A stretch of 64,000 bases of DNA from Segnochrobactrum spirostomi (GCF_009600605.1 NZ_VWNA01000001.1:1894001-1958000); one strand, 5' to 3'. Numbered from the stretch's first letter, positions 22,028 through 33,259 are shown. Notes: a model not told the origin generated them from the sequence alone. Numbers and translations: made by a program.

Positions 22028-23125
22028 TCAGCCGGCGCGGAAATGCTTCGAGAGCTTGAGGCCTTGGGCCTGGTAATTGGAGCCGAGGCCCTCGCCGTAG
22101 AGCACGTCCGGCAGCTCCGTCATCCGCTCGTAGACGAGGCGGCCGACCTCCTGGCCGTGATCGAGGATGAAGGGCACCTCGTGGCTGCGCACTTCGAGGA
22201 CGGCGCGCGAGCCCGCCCCGCCCGCCGCGGCATGGCCGAAGCCGGGATCGAAGAAGCCGGCATAATGGACGCGGAACTCACCCACGGCCGGGTCGATCGG
22301 CACCATCTCGGCGGCGACCGAGGGCGGCACGTGGACCGCCTCGCGGGAGACCAGGATGTAGAATTCGTCGGGATCGAGCACCAGGCTGGCGCTGCCGCGC
22401 AGGGTGATCGGCTCCCAGAAATCGAACACGTCGCGCGCCGCCTTGGCATCGACGTCGACGACGCCGGTGTGGTGCTTGGCCCGGAAGCCGATCGGCTCGC
22501 CGGCCGCCCGCGGCGTCAGATCGATCGAGAGGCGCAGGCCGCCGCCGATCACCGGCTCGCCGGGCGAGACGAGGCCGTCGCTCTCGTGGAGCGCGAGGAG
22601 ATCGCGGTCGGAGAGGCCGGCATCGCCGCGGCGGAAGCGGATCTGGGACAGCCGCGTGCCCGGCCGCACCAGAACGGGGAAGGTGCGCGGGCTGATCTCG
22701 GCATAAAGCGGCCCGTGATAGCCGGCCGGAATGGTGTCGAAGGCCTGACCGCCGTCGGTGATGACGCGGGTGAAGACGTCGAGCCGTCCGGTCGAGCTCT
22801 TGGGGTTGGCGGTCGCCGAGATGTCGGGCGGCAGCGCCAGCGCCTCCTCGAGCGGCACCAGATAGACGCAGCCGGTTTCGAGCACCGCCCCGCCGTCGAG
22901 CGGGAAGGAGTGCAGCGTCAGCCGGTCGAGCTTGTCGCCGACCTTCACGTCCGGCCCGGCGAGGAAGCTCGCGCGGATGCGGTAGGCGATGCGGCCGAGC
23001 CTGAGATCGAGGCTCGCCGGCTGGATCTGATCGGCGAGCGGCGGCACGGCGAGGGCGATCTCGCCGCGGTCGATCATCCGCGCGATCGCCTGCCGCGGCA
23101 GAATGCCGGCCCTCGCCTCGCTCAT
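22028..23125 (-). CDS. dcd: 2'-deoxycytidine 5'-triphosphate deaminase, two-domain type
   Basis: 365-residue protein of the alphaproteobacterial DCD family, about twice the length of the E. coli enzyme. It has two related beta-rich halves. The first half has [15 protein letters not shown] and [16 protein letters not shown] with the catalytic-type serine/arginine segment; the second has [24 protein letters not shown]. It ends with [17 protein letters not shown]. It deaminates dCTP to dUTP for dTMP synthesis. It is unlinked functionally to the ruv genes downstream. Confidence 0.9.
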   Translation of the reverse strand: MSEARAGILPRQAIARMIDRGEIALAVPPLADQIQPASLDLRLGRIAYRIRASFLAGPDVKVGDKLDRLTLHSFPLDGGAVLETGCVYLVPLEEALALPPDISATANPKSSTGRLDVFTRVITDGGQAFDTIPAGYHGPLYAEISPRTFPVLVRPGTRLSQIRFRRGDAGLSDRDLLALHESDGLVSPGEPVIGGGLRLSIDLTPRAAGEPIGFRAKHHTGVVDVDAKAARDVFDFWEPITLRGSASLVLDPDEFYILVSREAVHVPPSVAAEMVPIDPAVGEFRVHYAGFFDPGFGHAAAGGAGSRAVLEVRSHEVPFILDHGQEVGRLVYERMTELPDVLYGEGLGSNYQAQGLKLSKHFRAG

Positions 23126-23240
23126 CGTCTCGTCTCCGCCGATCGGCCGCGATCCCGCGAACCTTGGTCCCTATCGTTCTGCTAACGCAAAGCCGGCCGG
23201 GAACCAAGCAGAGAGCGGATTTCCGCCGCGACGCCGGGCG

Positions 23241-23425
23241 AGCCCCACCCTCGCCGCTGACGCGGCCTGTCCCTCCCCCTGGCAGGGGAGGGACGAGCGG
23301 CGGTGAGATTCGAGAAAGCCTCACAAAACAAAGGCTTGAGCGGAGGATCCCCTCGCGACGAAAACGCCGCCTCACCCCCTCCCCTGCCAGGGGGAGGGGT
23401 GGCGCGCAGCGCCGGGGTGGGGTCC
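23241..23425. repeat. Second inverted pair of the 14-kb palindromic repeat
   Basis: Copies at 23241-23293 and 23374-23425, inverted to each other, with the same CCTCCCCCTGGCAGGGGAGG core and CCCCACCC outer ends as at 14141-14321. The spacer differs and carries a small hairpin around GCCTCACAAAACAAAGGC. They fill most of the 316-base gap between the dCTP deaminase and aldo/keto reductase genes; no gene is seen there. Confidence 0.75.
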
Positions 23426-23441
23426 GCCCCGTACAAGGACC

Positions 23442-24494
23442 TCACGGGCAGGGGTTCGACCGCCACAGGTGGATCGCGTCGATCGCCGCCTCGAGCTCCG
23501 GCGGGATCGCGACGTCGAGGGCGCCGAGATCGGTGTCGAGCTGCTCGAGCGTCGTCGCGCCGATGATGACGGAGGTGGTGAAGGGCCGCGTCAGTGCGAA
23601 GGCGAGCGCGAGCTTGGAGGGGTCGAGGCCCCATTCGGCGGCGAGGTCGAGATAGCGGTTGATCGCCTCCTCGGCGCCCGGCTTCTCGTAGCGCTGGAGC
23701 CGGTTGAACAGGGTCTTGCGCGCCCCCGCCGGCAGCGCGCCGTCGCGGTACTTGCCGGTCAGGTAGCCCTGGGCGAGGGAGGAATAAGCGAGCAGGCCGA
23801 CCTGTTCGCGCAGCGCCACCTCGGCGAGGCCCGCCTCGAAAGTGCGGTTGACCAGCGAATAGGCGTTCTGGATCGATTGCGGCCGCCCGAGCCCGATCGC
23901 GTCCGCCGCCGCGATGTAGCGCATGGTGCCCCACGGCGTCTCGTTGGAGAGGCCGATGTGGCGCACCTTGCCCGCGGTGACGAAGTCCGCGAGCACCATC
24001 AGCGTCTCTTCGATCGGCACTTCGTTCGGAACCGGTTCGGGGTTCCGCCAGATGGTCGGGTTGGAGCCGAAGCCCGGCACCGCGCGGTCGGGGAAATGGA
24101 CCTGATAGAGGTCGACATAATCGGTGCCGAGCCGCTTCAGGCTCTTGTCGAGGGCCTCGGTGATCTGGGCGCGGGTCAGCGTCGTCGTCGCGCGGTCGTC
24201 GCGCAGCCAATCCATCGGCGAGCGGCCGGCGACCTTGGTCGCGAGCACGACCTTCGACCGGTTGCGCCGCGCCTTGAGCCACGAGCCGATATAGGACTCG
24301 GTCAGCCCCTGGGTCTCCGGGCGTGGCGGGACGGCATAGATCTCCGCGGTGTCGATGAAGTTCACCCCGACGGTGAGTGCGCGGTCGAGCTGGGCGTGGG
24401 CGTCGGCCTCGCTGTTCTGCTCGCCGAAATTCATGGTGCCGAGGCAAATCGCGGACACGTCGAGGTCCGTACGGCCGAGCCGGCGGTACTGCAT
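23442..24494 (-). CDS. Aldo/keto reductase
   Basis: 350-residue NADPH-dependent oxidoreductase of the Tas/MocA-like group. It begins MQYRRLGRTDLDVSAICLGTMNFG. The catalytic Asp/Tyr segment is INFIDTAEIYAVPP-like, here NFIDTAEIYAVPPRPETQG; the lysine lies in VLATKVAG and the histidine in YVDLYQVHFPDR. IIGATTLEQL is the cofactor region. The physiological substrate is unknown. It is 77 bases downstream of the tesA-like gene and probably separately transcribed. Confidence 0.9.
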   Translation of the reverse strand: MQYRRLGRTDLDVSAICLGTMNFGEQNSEADAHAQLDRALTVGVNFIDTAEIYAVPPRPETQGLTESYIGSWLKARRNRSKVVLATKVAGRSPMDWLRDDRATTTLTRAQITEALDKSLKRLGTDYVDLYQVHFPDRAVPGFGSNPTIWRNPEPVPNEVPIEETLMVLADFVTAGKVRHIGLSNETPWGTMRYIAAADAIGLGRPQSIQNAYSLVNRTFEAGLAEVALREQVGLLAYSSLAQGYLTGKYRDGALPAGARKTLFNRLQRYEKPGAEEAINRYLDLAAEWGLDPSKLALAFALTRPFTTSVIIGATTLEQLDTDLGALDVAIPPELEAAIDAIHLWRSNPCP

Positions 24495-24571
24495 CAGAAG
24501 GCTCCGAACGAAAAACGAGGAACGGACGGGAGGAGGAAAGTCGCGGAAGGAACGGCGGGCGCCGTCGCCAC

Positions 24572-25225
24572 TCAAGGATGCCTCGTCCGCGCCTCCGCGA
24601 TCAAGGCTTCGACCGAGGGCAGGATGCGGGCGACGATCACATCCACGCCACGGGCGTTCGGGTGCAGGCCGTCGGCCTGGTTGAGGGCCGGATCGGTCGC
24701 CACGCCGTCGAGGAAGAAGGGATAGAGGAGCGCCCCGTGGGCCTTGGCGAGGGCGGGGAAGAGGGCATCGAAGCGGGCCCCATAATCCGGCCCGAGATTG
24801 CGCGCGGCGAGCATGCCGGCGACGAGGACCGGGATTCTCCGTGCGCCGAGCCGCGTCAGGATGGCGTCGAGATCGGCCTTGGTGCGGCCGGGATCTTGCG
24901 CGCGCAGCATGTCGTTGGCGCCGAGTTCGAGGATCACGCCGTCGGTCCCGTCCGGCACCGACCAATCGAGCCGGGCGAGGCCGTCCGCCGCCGTATCGCC
25001 AGACACGCCGGCATTGACGATCTCGACGTCGTAGCCCTTGGCCTTCAAGGCCGCCTGTAGCTTGGTGGGAAAAGCCTGCGCCTCGGGCAGGCCGTAGCCG
25101 GCGGTGAGGCTGTCGCCGAGGGCGACGATGCGCACGGGCTCGGCGGAAGCGGCGCCGGGCGTGGCGAGGCTCGCGGCGAGAAGGCCCGCGGCGGCGATGA
25201 GACCGGTCGAGACGGAAAACGGCAT
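24572..25225 (-). CDS. tesA: Arylesterase / lysophospholipase L1-like (TesA type), secreted
   Basis: 217-residue SGNH hydrolase with a signal peptide (cleavage after ATPGAASA). All blocks are present: GDSL block I (ALGDSLTAGYGL, nucleophile Ser), block II Gly in NAGVSGDT, block III Asn in LGANDML, and block V Asp/His in DGLHPNARG. It probably hydrolyses acyl esters or lysophospholipids in the periplasm. The start ATG 25225 defines the signal peptide. It is divergent from ybbA-ybbP, the same grouping as E. coli tesA-ybbA-ybbP. Confidence 0.9.
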   Translation of the reverse strand: MPFSVSTGLIAAAGLLAASLATPGAASAEPVRIVALGDSLTAGYGLPEAQAFPTKLQAALKAKGYDVEIVNAGVSGDTAADGLARLDWSVPDGTDGVILELGANDMLRAQDPGRTKADLDAILTRLGARRIPVLVAGMLAARNLGPDYGARFDALFPALAKAHGALLYPFFLDGVATDPALNQADGLHPNARGVDVIVARILPSVEALIAEARTRHP

Positions 25226-25423
25226 GAGGGCTCCGCGAAACGCGCAACGGACGGGGCCTCCCCCACATAGGGCACCGCGGCCCCGAGCGGTACCCGGCAA
25301 CGACAGCCGGCGCGGCGTGCGCGGCAACCCTGGCCACGACGGGGCGAAAACCCATATCAAGCCCTGGGAGCCGCTCGTTCAGCCGAGCGCTCCCGCGTTC
25401 CGTCGTCGAGCCCGAGGACCCGC

Positions 25424-26172
<749 letters not shown>

Positions 26173-26176
<4 letters not shown>

Positions 26177-28800
26177 ACCGCTCCTTCGAGACGTTCGCGG
26201 ACCTGCCCGAGGCCGGGTCGGAGCCGCCGCCGCGCTCGGCCTTGAGCCAGCGGCTCGGCCGGCTCCGGCTCGCCGTCCTGTTCGCCCGCCGCGAACTGCG
26301 CACCGGCACCCGCGGCTTCCGCGTCTTCATCGCCTGCATCGCCCTCGGCGTCGCCACAATCGCCGGGGTCGGCTCGCTCGCCCGCGGGCTCACCGACAGC
26401 CTCGATCTGCAAAGCCGCGCGCTGCTCGGCGGCGACCTCGAAACGAGCCGCGTCCACCGTCCGCTTCAGCCCGACGAGCAGGCGGCGATGGACAAGCTCG
26501 GCCCGACCTCGTCGGTCGCGACCTTCCGGGCGATGGCGCGCAGCCCAGCGAGCGGCGACCAGACGCTCGCCGAGGTGAAGGCCGTCGACGGCGCCTATCC
26601 CCTGGTGGGCACCCTCGACGTCGCCGGCGGTGGCGATCCCCACGCCCTCCTCGCCGAGCACGACGGGCGCTGGGGCGTCCTCGCCGACCCGGCGCTCGCC
26701 GCCCGGCTCGGCCTCAAGCTCGGCGATCCGATCACCGTCGGCACCCTGGAGGCGCGCCTCACCGGCCTGATCGCCCGCGAACCCGACCGGCTCGCCTCGG
26801 GCTTCGAGCTCGGGCCGCGGCTCATGCTCGACGCCCGCGCCCTGCCCGCGACCAGCCTCGTCGGCCCGGGCAGCCTCGTCACCTGGCGCACGCGGATCAT
26901 CCTCGGCGAGCCGGCGCCGCCGGACGCGGTGGTGACGGCGCGCAAGACGGCGCTCGACGCCGCCTTTCCCGATGCCGGCTGGCGGCTGCGCGGCCGCAGC
27001 GAGGCGGCGACCGGCTTCGCCGACAGCGTGCGCCGCTTCGCCCAATATCTGACGGTGGTCGGGCTTTCGGCGCTCGCGGTGGGCGGCGTTGGCGTCGCCA
27101 ATGCCGTCGCCGCCTTCGTCGCGCGCAAGCGGGCGACCATCGGCATGCTGCGCTCGCTCGGCGCCTCGGGCCTCTTCGTGTTCGCCGTGGCCCTCATCCA
27201 GGTCATCGCCATCGCGGCGGTCGGCATCGTCATCGGCCTCGTAATCGGCGCGCTGGTGCCGCCGATCGCCGGCGCACTTCTCGCCGCGAAGCTGCCGGTC
27301 GGTGGGCTCGGAGGGGTTTTCCCCGGCGCGCTCGCCCTCGCCGCGCTCTACGGCCTGCTGACCGCCCTCGTCTTTTCGCTGTGGCCGCTCGGGCGGGTCC
27401 ACGACGTCTCTCCCTCGGTGCTCGTGCGCGACCGGATCGGGGCGGACGGCGGCGGCCGGCCGCGGCGCGGCTATGCGATCGCGACCGGCCTCGCCGCCCT
27501 GGCGCTTGCCGGGCTCGCGATCGGGCTCGCCGAGGACCGCCGCCTCGCCGCCGTCTTCGTCGTCGGGCTCGCCGGATCGTTCCTGCTCCTGCGGCTCGTC
27601 GCCTGGGCGTTGGGCTCAATGGCCCGAAGCGTGCGGCCCCGCCGCGCCGAGATCCGGCTCGCCCTCGCCGAGATCGGGCGGCCCGGTGCGCTCACCGGCA
27701 CGGTGGTGCTCTCCCTCGGGCTCGGCCTCACCCTCCTCGTCGCCCTCGCCGGCATCGACCGCAATCTGCGCGACGAACTCGCCGGGCGGCTGCCGGCGAC
27801 GGCGCCGAGCTTCTTCTTCCTCGACGTGCCGCGCGCCGATCTCGACGGCTTCAAGACCTTCCTCACGACCGAGGCGCCAGGCGCGACGGTGACGAGCGTT
27901 CCGATGCTGCGCGGACGCCTGCTCGCCCTCAAAGGCATTCCCGTCGCCGATTACAAGGTGCCCAAGACTGTCGAATGGGTGCTATCGAGCGACCGCGGCA
28001 TCACCTTCGCGGCGAAGCAGCCCGACCATTCGACGCTGACCGCCGGCACCTGGTGGCCGGCCGACGTGTCGGGCCCGCCGCAGGTGTCGTTCGCTGCCGA
28101 CATCGCCCGCGATCTCGACCTCGAGGTCGGCGACACCGTGAAGGTCAACGTGCTCGGCCGCACCCTGGAAGCGCGCATCGCCAACCTCAGAACCGTCGAC
28201 TGGGACACGCTCGGCATCAACTTCGTCATGGTGTTCTCGCCGAACACCTTCGCCGGGGCGCCCTACAGCGAGCTCGCGACCCTCTCGTTCCCCGACGGCG
28301 GGCGCGAGGCGGAGGAGGTTCGGCTGATGCGCGACCTCGGCCGCACCTTCCCGACCGTCACCGCGGTGCGCGTCAAGGAGACGCTCGAGACCATCGATGG
28401 CCTCGTCGACCAGCTCGCCCTGGCGATCCGCGCGACCGCCGGCATCGCGCTCACCGCGAGCATCCTCGTCCTCGCCGGCGCGCTCGCGGCGAGCCACGAG
28501 AGCCGCATCTACGACGCAGTGATCCTGAAGACGCTCGGCGCCACCCGCTGGCGGCTCATCGCGATCTACGGCCTCGAATATCTGATCCTGGCGCTCGCGA
28601 CCGGGCTGTTCGCCGTCGCCGCCGGCTCGGCCGCCGCCTATGCGGTGGTCGCAGGCATCATGAAGATCCCGTTCCACCTCTCGCTCGCCTCGGCGGCCGG
28701 CTTCACCCTGTTCGCGGTCGCGGTGACCGTCGGCTTCGGGCTCGTCGGCACCTGGCGGGCGCTCGGCCACCGCCCGGCCGCGGTGCTGCGCGAGCTCTGA
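26173..28800 (+). CDS. ybbP: ABC transporter permease YbbP (FtsX family)
   Basis: 875-residue permease with about ten membrane helices. It has an N-terminal helix near residue 55, a periplasmic domain, and an FtsX-like triplet near residues 290-420. A second periplasmic domain covers about residues 540-720, and a final FtsX triplet contains LAASHESRIYDAVILKTLGA. The size and duplicated FtsX layout are those of YbbP. With YbbA it forms a probable extractor of a hydrophobic substrate or signal peptide; the substrate is not established. Confidence 0.9.
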
Positions 28801-28887
28801 GGCGGGCCGAACGGGCGAACATGGACGCTCTTTAATGCGGCGAGCCTTGTTGCGCGCGGGGCGAAAGGCCATATTCGGGGCGGCGAA

Positions 28888-28970
28888 GTGCGTGCGGAGG
28901 GGATGTCCGCGCCGCTCGCCTCCACCGGGCACGGTGCCCGGTGCGATGGAACAACGGGAGAGGAAATTTC
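28888..28970 (+). promoter_or_regulatory. Candidate ybhL-type RNA leader
   Basis: Upstream of the Bax-inhibitor gene lies a perfect hairpin CACCGGGCA (28923-28931), loop CGG, TGCCCGGTG (28935-28943). It is followed by GGAACAACGGGAGAGGAAA just before the start. A structured leader called the ybhL motif is known upstream of this gene in alphaproteobacteria. The hairpin is seen; identity with that motif is from memory and unverified. Confidence 0.4.
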
Positions 28971-28973
28971 TCG

Positions 28974-29756
28974 ATGTCGACCTTCGACCGCAACGCTTCC
29001 GCGCGCTTCGGCACCCCGTCGGCGCGGGCCGAGGCCGGCGTCATCGATGCAGGCCTGCGCGCTTACATGCTCCGGGTCTACAATTACATGGCCATCGGGC
29101 TGGTGATCACGGGCCTCGTCGCCTATGCCGCCTATGCCCTGTCCGTGACCGCCGACCCGTCGGGCGCCGTCGCCAACGCCGGCAGCATCTATCTGACCCA
29201 GATCGGCTACGCCCTGTTCGTCTCGCCGCTGAAGTGGGTGGTGTTCCTCGCCCCGCTCGGCATGGTGTTCCTGCTCAGCGCGCGGATCGGCAGCGTCAGC
29301 GTCGGTACCGGCCAGATCATGTTCTGGGTCTTCGCCGCGCTGATGGGCCTGTCGCTCTCGTCGATCTTCCTCGTCTACACGCACGCCTCGATCGCCCGGG
29401 TGTTCTTCATCTCGGCCGCCTCGTTCGGCGCGCTCAGCCTCTACGGATACACGACGCAGCGCAGCCTGTCGGGCATGGGCTCGTTCCTGTTCATGGGCCT
29501 CATCGGCATCGTGATCGCCTCGCTCGTGAACATTTTCCTCGCCTCTTCGGCGTTGCAGTTCGCGATCTCGGTAATCGGCGTTCTGGTGTTCGCCGGCCTG
29601 ACCGCCTACGACACCCAGCGCATCAAGGAGATGTATTACGCCGCCGACGACGGCACGATGGCCGGCCGCAAGGCGATCCTCGGCGCGCTCACCCTCTATC
29701 TCGACTTCATCAACCTCTTCATGATGCTGCTCAGCCTGTTCGGCCGCCGCGACTGA
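28974..29756 (+). CDS. ybhL: Bax inhibitor-1 family membrane protein (YbhL/YccA type)
   Basis: 260-residue protein with seven predicted membrane helices. Typical features are the N-terminal LRAYMLRVYNYMAIGL, the LIGIVIASLVNIFL helix, and the C-terminal GLTAYDTQRIKEMYY signature with YLDFINLFMMLL. Members leak protons/calcium or modulate FtsH in E. coli (YccA). The start MSTFDRN at ATG 28974 follows GGGAGAGG. A longer frame from 28941 runs through the leader hairpin and is unlikely. Confidence 0.92.
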   Translation: MSTFDRNASARFGTPSARAEAGVIDAGLRAYMLRVYNYMAIGLVITGLVAYAAYALSVTADPSGAVANAGSIYLTQIGYALFVSPLKWVVFLAPLGMVFLLSARIGSVSVGTGQIMFWVFAALMGLSLSSIFLVYTHASIARVFFISAASFGALSLYGYTTQRSLSGMGSFLFMGLIGIVIASLVNIFLASSALQFAISVIGVLVFAGLTAYDTQRIKEMYYAADDGTMAGRKAILGALTLYLDFINLFMMLLSLFGRRD

Positions 29757-29787
29757 CGTCCGGCAGAGCATCTCTGAAAGAGTTCGG

Positions 29788-29815
29788 GGCGCGGCCGACG
29801 GCCGCGCCCTTTTCA
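29788..29815 (+). terminator. Terminator after the Bax-inhibitor gene
   Basis: Perfect 9-bp stem GGCGCGGCC-GAC-GGCCGCGCC followed by CTTTTCATTTT, 31 bases after the stop. Confidence 0.8.
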
Positions 29816-30155
29816 TTTTCCGGCAGGGTCCGCGGGCGGGAAAGCCGGGGACGAGCCCCGGCTCGGCCTATTGCCGGCCCAAGCCCAGCCAAGATCCGCA
29901 CAAGCCCCGCTCACATTCCCGCTTGTCATTCGCCGCGGTCGCTCCGACACAATAGAGCGAGGGATCGAATCAGACCGACGGGGGCCTCCCGCGGGATGCC
30001 GCCCGGCACGGGCTGGAGCAGTTCGGGCCGTTCGTTTCCGGTCGGGAGCGGACGGCATGGGTGTCGCGTTCGGACCGCCCGCAGCGGGGCGGCTCTCCCG
30101 AGCGTGACGGCTTCGGGCATGGTCCGCAAGGGACCGGGCCCCAGGGAGGCGCGCC
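29816..30155 (+). other. Non-coding gap before thpR
   Basis: About 340 bases without a convincing gene. Short frames exist, but none has family-like sequence. There is a GGGAGGCG ribosome-site-like stretch at 30145-30152 directly before thpR. No repeat or RNA was recognised. Confidence 0.4.
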
Positions 30156-30700
30156 ATGATACGGCTCTTCACCGGCCTCGAAATCCCTCAGAGCGCGGCG
30201 TTCATGCTCTCAGGCCTGCGCGGCGGCCTGCGCGGGGCGCGCTGGCTCGATCCGGAGAACTACCACATCACCCTGCGCTTCATCGGCGACGTCGACGACC
30301 GCACCGCGGACGAGGTCGCCGATGCGCTGATGCGCGTGCGCCGGCCGAGCGTGAAGATCCATCTCGCCGGTCTCGGTAGTTTCGGCGGCGCCAAGCCCCA
30401 CGCCCTCTGGGCGCGCGTGGCGCCGACCCCCGCGCTCGCCGAGCTCCAGGCCGAGCACGAGCGTATCCTCCAGCGCCTTGGGCTACCCGCCGAGGGCCGC
30501 AAATATACCCCCACGTCACCCTCGCCCGCCTGCGCGGCACCGCCCCGAGCGAGGTCGCGACCTGGCTCGCACTGCGCGGCGGCTTCGACGTCGCCCCCTT
30601 CATCGCCTCGCGCTTCGTGCTGTTCTCGGCCCGGGCCGCGGTCGGCGGCGGTCCCTATCTCGTCGAGGAATCGTTCCCCCTGTTCGAGATGGCGAGCTGA
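30156..30700 (+). CDS. thpR: RNA 2',3'-cyclic phosphodiesterase ThpR (frame broken)
   Basis: 2H-family RNA phosphodiesterase/ligase. The first HxT motif is in [11 protein letters not shown] near residue 32 and the second in HVTLARLRG. The protein starts [11 protein letters not shown]. The frame is lost at AAATATACCCCCACGTC: after GRKYTP the second His motif continues in the next frame and runs to a stop at 30698-30700. One extra C in the run 30508-30512 restores a 181-residue protein of normal size. The break falls inside an active-site motif, so it matters whether it is real. The pattern matches six other genes in this window. Confidence 0.82.
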
Positions 30701-30733
30701 AGGCTCCGATACCGGCCGAACGCGATCCTGCGT

Positions 30734-31167
30734 TCACCGACCCGCCGCGTCGAGCGCGCGGCGGGTGAGCCAGACGACGTCGCGGCTCTTGGGCAGGCTT
30801 TCGTCTTCCACCGCGGCGAGGTCGAACCAGGCGGCGTCGGCGGCGTCGTCCGCCGCGACCGGTTCGCCGGCGATCCAGTGGCAGGCGACGGCGACGAGCA
30901 CAAAATGGTGGGTGAACGCCCCTCCGCCTCGCCGATGATGTCGAGGACTGCGATCGCCTCGCCCGCCTCGGCCTCGATGCCGGTCTCCTCGCGCAGTTCC
31001 CGCACCGCCGCATCCGCATGGCGCTCGCCCGGCTCGATGCGCCCGCCGGGAAAGCCCCAGCGGCCGAGATCGGGTGCCTTACCACGCTTGACGAGGAGCA
31101 CGCGCCCCTCCCGCGCCACGACGGCGAGCGCCGCCGGAACGGGCCGGATGTTGGTCGAAGATGTCAT
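30734..31167 (-). CDS. Nudix hydrolase (frame broken)
   Basis: MutT/Nudix pyrophosphatase with a complete Nudix box, [20 protein letters not shown] followed by ETGI, near residues 40-62. After EAEG the frame shifts at the run CCCC (30919-30922, plus strand). With one more G on the coding strand the product reads [16 protein letters not shown] and ends [11 protein letters not shown] at 30734. The restored length is 144 residues. The substrate is probably a nucleoside diphosphate derivative; the short form resembles ADP-ribose/8-oxo-dGTP clean-up enzymes. Confidence 0.82.
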
Positions 31168-31222
31168 CGGACGCTCGGGATCGGAGGCGGACCAGAAGGC
31201 GCCATCCTAACCCGACCGGGCC

Positions 31223-31372
31223 TCAGTGGAACAGCGGCAGCAATCCGACGATGCCGACGACGATCAGATAGGCGGCAACCGCAAAATTGAGGATGCGGGG
31301 CACCAGCAGGATCAGGATGCCGATGAGGAGGGCGACGAGGGGCGGCACGAACACGATGTCGATGTGTTCCAT
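31223..31372 (-). CDS. Small membrane protein, DUF3096 family
   Basis: 49-residue hydrophobic peptide starting MEHIDIVFVPPLVALLIGIL and containing PRILNFAVAAYLIVVGIVGL. It has two membrane helices and matches the short DUF3096 pattern (PLVALIAGILILIxPRLLNY). Function is unknown. The start ATG 31372 is preceded by GGGAGC... on its strand (CCTCCCGAT, read in reverse, gives a GGGAGG ribosome site). A longer frame upstream encodes only a tandem repeat. Confidence 0.8.
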   Translation of the reverse strand: MEHIDIVFVPPLVALLIGILILLVPRILNFAVAAYLIVVGIVGLLPLFH

Positions 31373-31456
31373 CGGGAGGCTCCGGGGCTTGCGAGCGCGC
31401 GCGGGCGGCGCGATCGGGACGGCTGGACAACGCCGGAGCGGCGGCTGCCGTTCCGT

Positions 31457-31528
31457 CCCGCCAAGGTGATCTCGCCCGCCAAGACGATCTCGCCCGCCAA
31501 GGTGATCTCGCCCACCGAGCCGATCTCG
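31457..31528. repeat. Four-unit 18-bp tandem repeat
   Basis: Units at 31457, 31475, 31493 and 31511: CCCGCCAAGGTGATCTCG twice, CCCGCCAAGACGATCTCG once, and the variant CCCACCGAGCCGATCTCG. A degenerate fifth unit follows. It lies in the divergent gap between the DUF3096 and uxaA genes. Confidence 0.85.
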
Positions 31529-31659
31529 CGGGAAGCCGATCTCGCACTCGATGCCCGATCCGCCGCGCAATCTTGAGCCCTTCGAAGTTCGGCTCTATTT
31601 GTATCTTATCGTTATCCGCAACGCGGGCGCCCCCGCCCGAGACCCCGACGAGACCTCCC

Positions 31660-33185
31660 ATGCTCAACCGCCCCGCCCGCGCCGTCCTCCGCCTCCACCC
31701 CGAGGACAATGTGGTGGTCGCCATCGACAATCTCGCGGCGGGCACGGCGGTCGAGGGGGTGGTCATCGGCGAGCGGATCGCGAAGGGCCACAAGATCGCG
31801 ACCCGGGCGATCGCGCCGGGCGAGGCGATCCGCAAGTTCGGCCAGATCATCGGCGCGGCGTCCCAACCGATCGCGCCGGGCGCCTGGGTCCACGAGCACA
31901 ATTGCGCGATGGAGACCTTCGCCCGCGATTATCGCTACGCCGAGGAAGCGCGGCCGACGGACTTCGTGCCCGCGGCTGAGCGGGCGACATTCGAGGGCTA
32001 TCGGCGGGCGAATGGCCGCGCCGGCACCCGCAATTATGTCGGCATCCTGACCTCGGTGAATTGTTCGGCCTCCGCCGCCCGCTTCATGGCGGAGGCAATC
32101 AACCGCTCCGGGGTGCTCGCCGATTTCCCCCACATCGACGGCGTCATCCCCCTCGTCCACGGCACCGGCTGCGGCATGGCCTCGAAGGGCGAGGGCTTCG
32201 ACCTCCTGAAGCGCACCCAGTGGGGCTACGCCGCGAACCCGAACATGGGCGGCGTGATCATGGTCGGGCTCGGCTGCGAGGTTTTCCAGATCGGGCGGAT
32301 GAAGAGCGAGTACGGGCTCGAGGAGAGCGAGACCTTCCGCACCCTGACGATCCAGGATTCCGGCGGCACCCGCAAGGCGGTCGAGGCGGGCGTCGCCGCG
32401 ATCCGCGAGATGCTGCCCGCGGTTGATGCGGCGCGGCGCGAACCAATCCCGGTCTCCGAGCTCGTGCTGGCGCTCCAGTGCGGCGGCTCGGACGGCTATT
32501 CCGGCATCACCGCGAACCCGGCGCTCGGCGCCGCCGCCGATCTTCTCGTCCGCCACGGCGGCACCGCGATCCTCTCGGAGACCCCCGAGATCTACGGCGC
32601 CGAACACCTGCTGACGCGGCGCGCGGTGAACCGCGCCGTCGGCGAGAAGCTCGTCGACATCATCCATTGGTGGGAGGAGTACACCGCCCGCAATGCCGGC
32701 GACATGAACAACAATCCCTCCCCGGCAACAAGGCGGGCGGGCTCACCACGATCCTGGAAAAGTCGCTCGGCGCGGCGGCGAAGGGCGGCACCGGCGCGCT
32801 CACCGCGGTCTACCGTTATGCCGAGCCGGTCACGGAAAAGGGCCTCGTGTTCATGGACACGCCGGGCTACGACCCGGTCGCCGCGACGGGCCAGGTCGCC
32901 GGCGGCGCCAACATCCTGTGCTTCACCACCGGCCGCGGCTCGGCCTATGGCTGCAAGCCGACGCCCTCGATCAAGCTCGCCACCAACAACGACGTCTATG
33001 CCCGCATGAGCGAGGACATGGACATCAATTGCGGCGACGTCATCGACGGCGTCTCCATCGAGGCGAAGGGGCAGGAGATCTTCGACACCATCGTCGCCGT
33101 CGCCTCCGGAGCCCGCACCAAATCCGAAGCCCTCGGCTACGGCGACGCCGAGTTCGTGCCCTGGCAGGTCGGCGCCGTGATGTGA
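31660..33185 (+). CDS. uxaA: UxaA family altronate/galactarate dehydratase (frame broken)
   Basis: Sugar-acid dehydratase of the altronate hydrolase family. An N-terminal SAF domain (about residues 10-90) ends WVHEHNCAMET. The large catalytic domain contains HGTGCGMASKGEG, MVGLGCEVFQ, LALQCGGSDGYSGITANPALG and FTTGRGSAYGCKPTPSIKLATN. The frame breaks after DMNNNPSP. One missing C in the run 32720-32723 explains it, and the restored protein has 508 residues, the family length. No other hexuronate gene is adjacent, so whether the substrate is altronate or galactarate is open. Confidence 0.87.
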
Positions 33186-33233
33186 GCGGCGCCGGACTTT
33201 CAAACACGGCAAAAAAATCGTCACCGCGACGGC

Positions 33234-33259
33234 GTAACCGTGGCGGGGGTTCCAACGAA
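33234..33259 (+). promoter_or_regulatory. SigF-type ECF promoter upstream of sigF
   Basis: GTAACC (33234-33239), exactly 16 bases, then CGAA (33256-33259). This equals the GTAACC-N16-CGAA consensus reported for Caulobacter SigF. It implies positive autoregulation of sigF-nrsF. Confidence 0.8.

Noticed and set aside
29816-30155. Possible small gene in the gap before thpR
   Set aside because: Several short frames exist on both strands, but none has a ribosome site plus recognisable or compositionally convincing protein.
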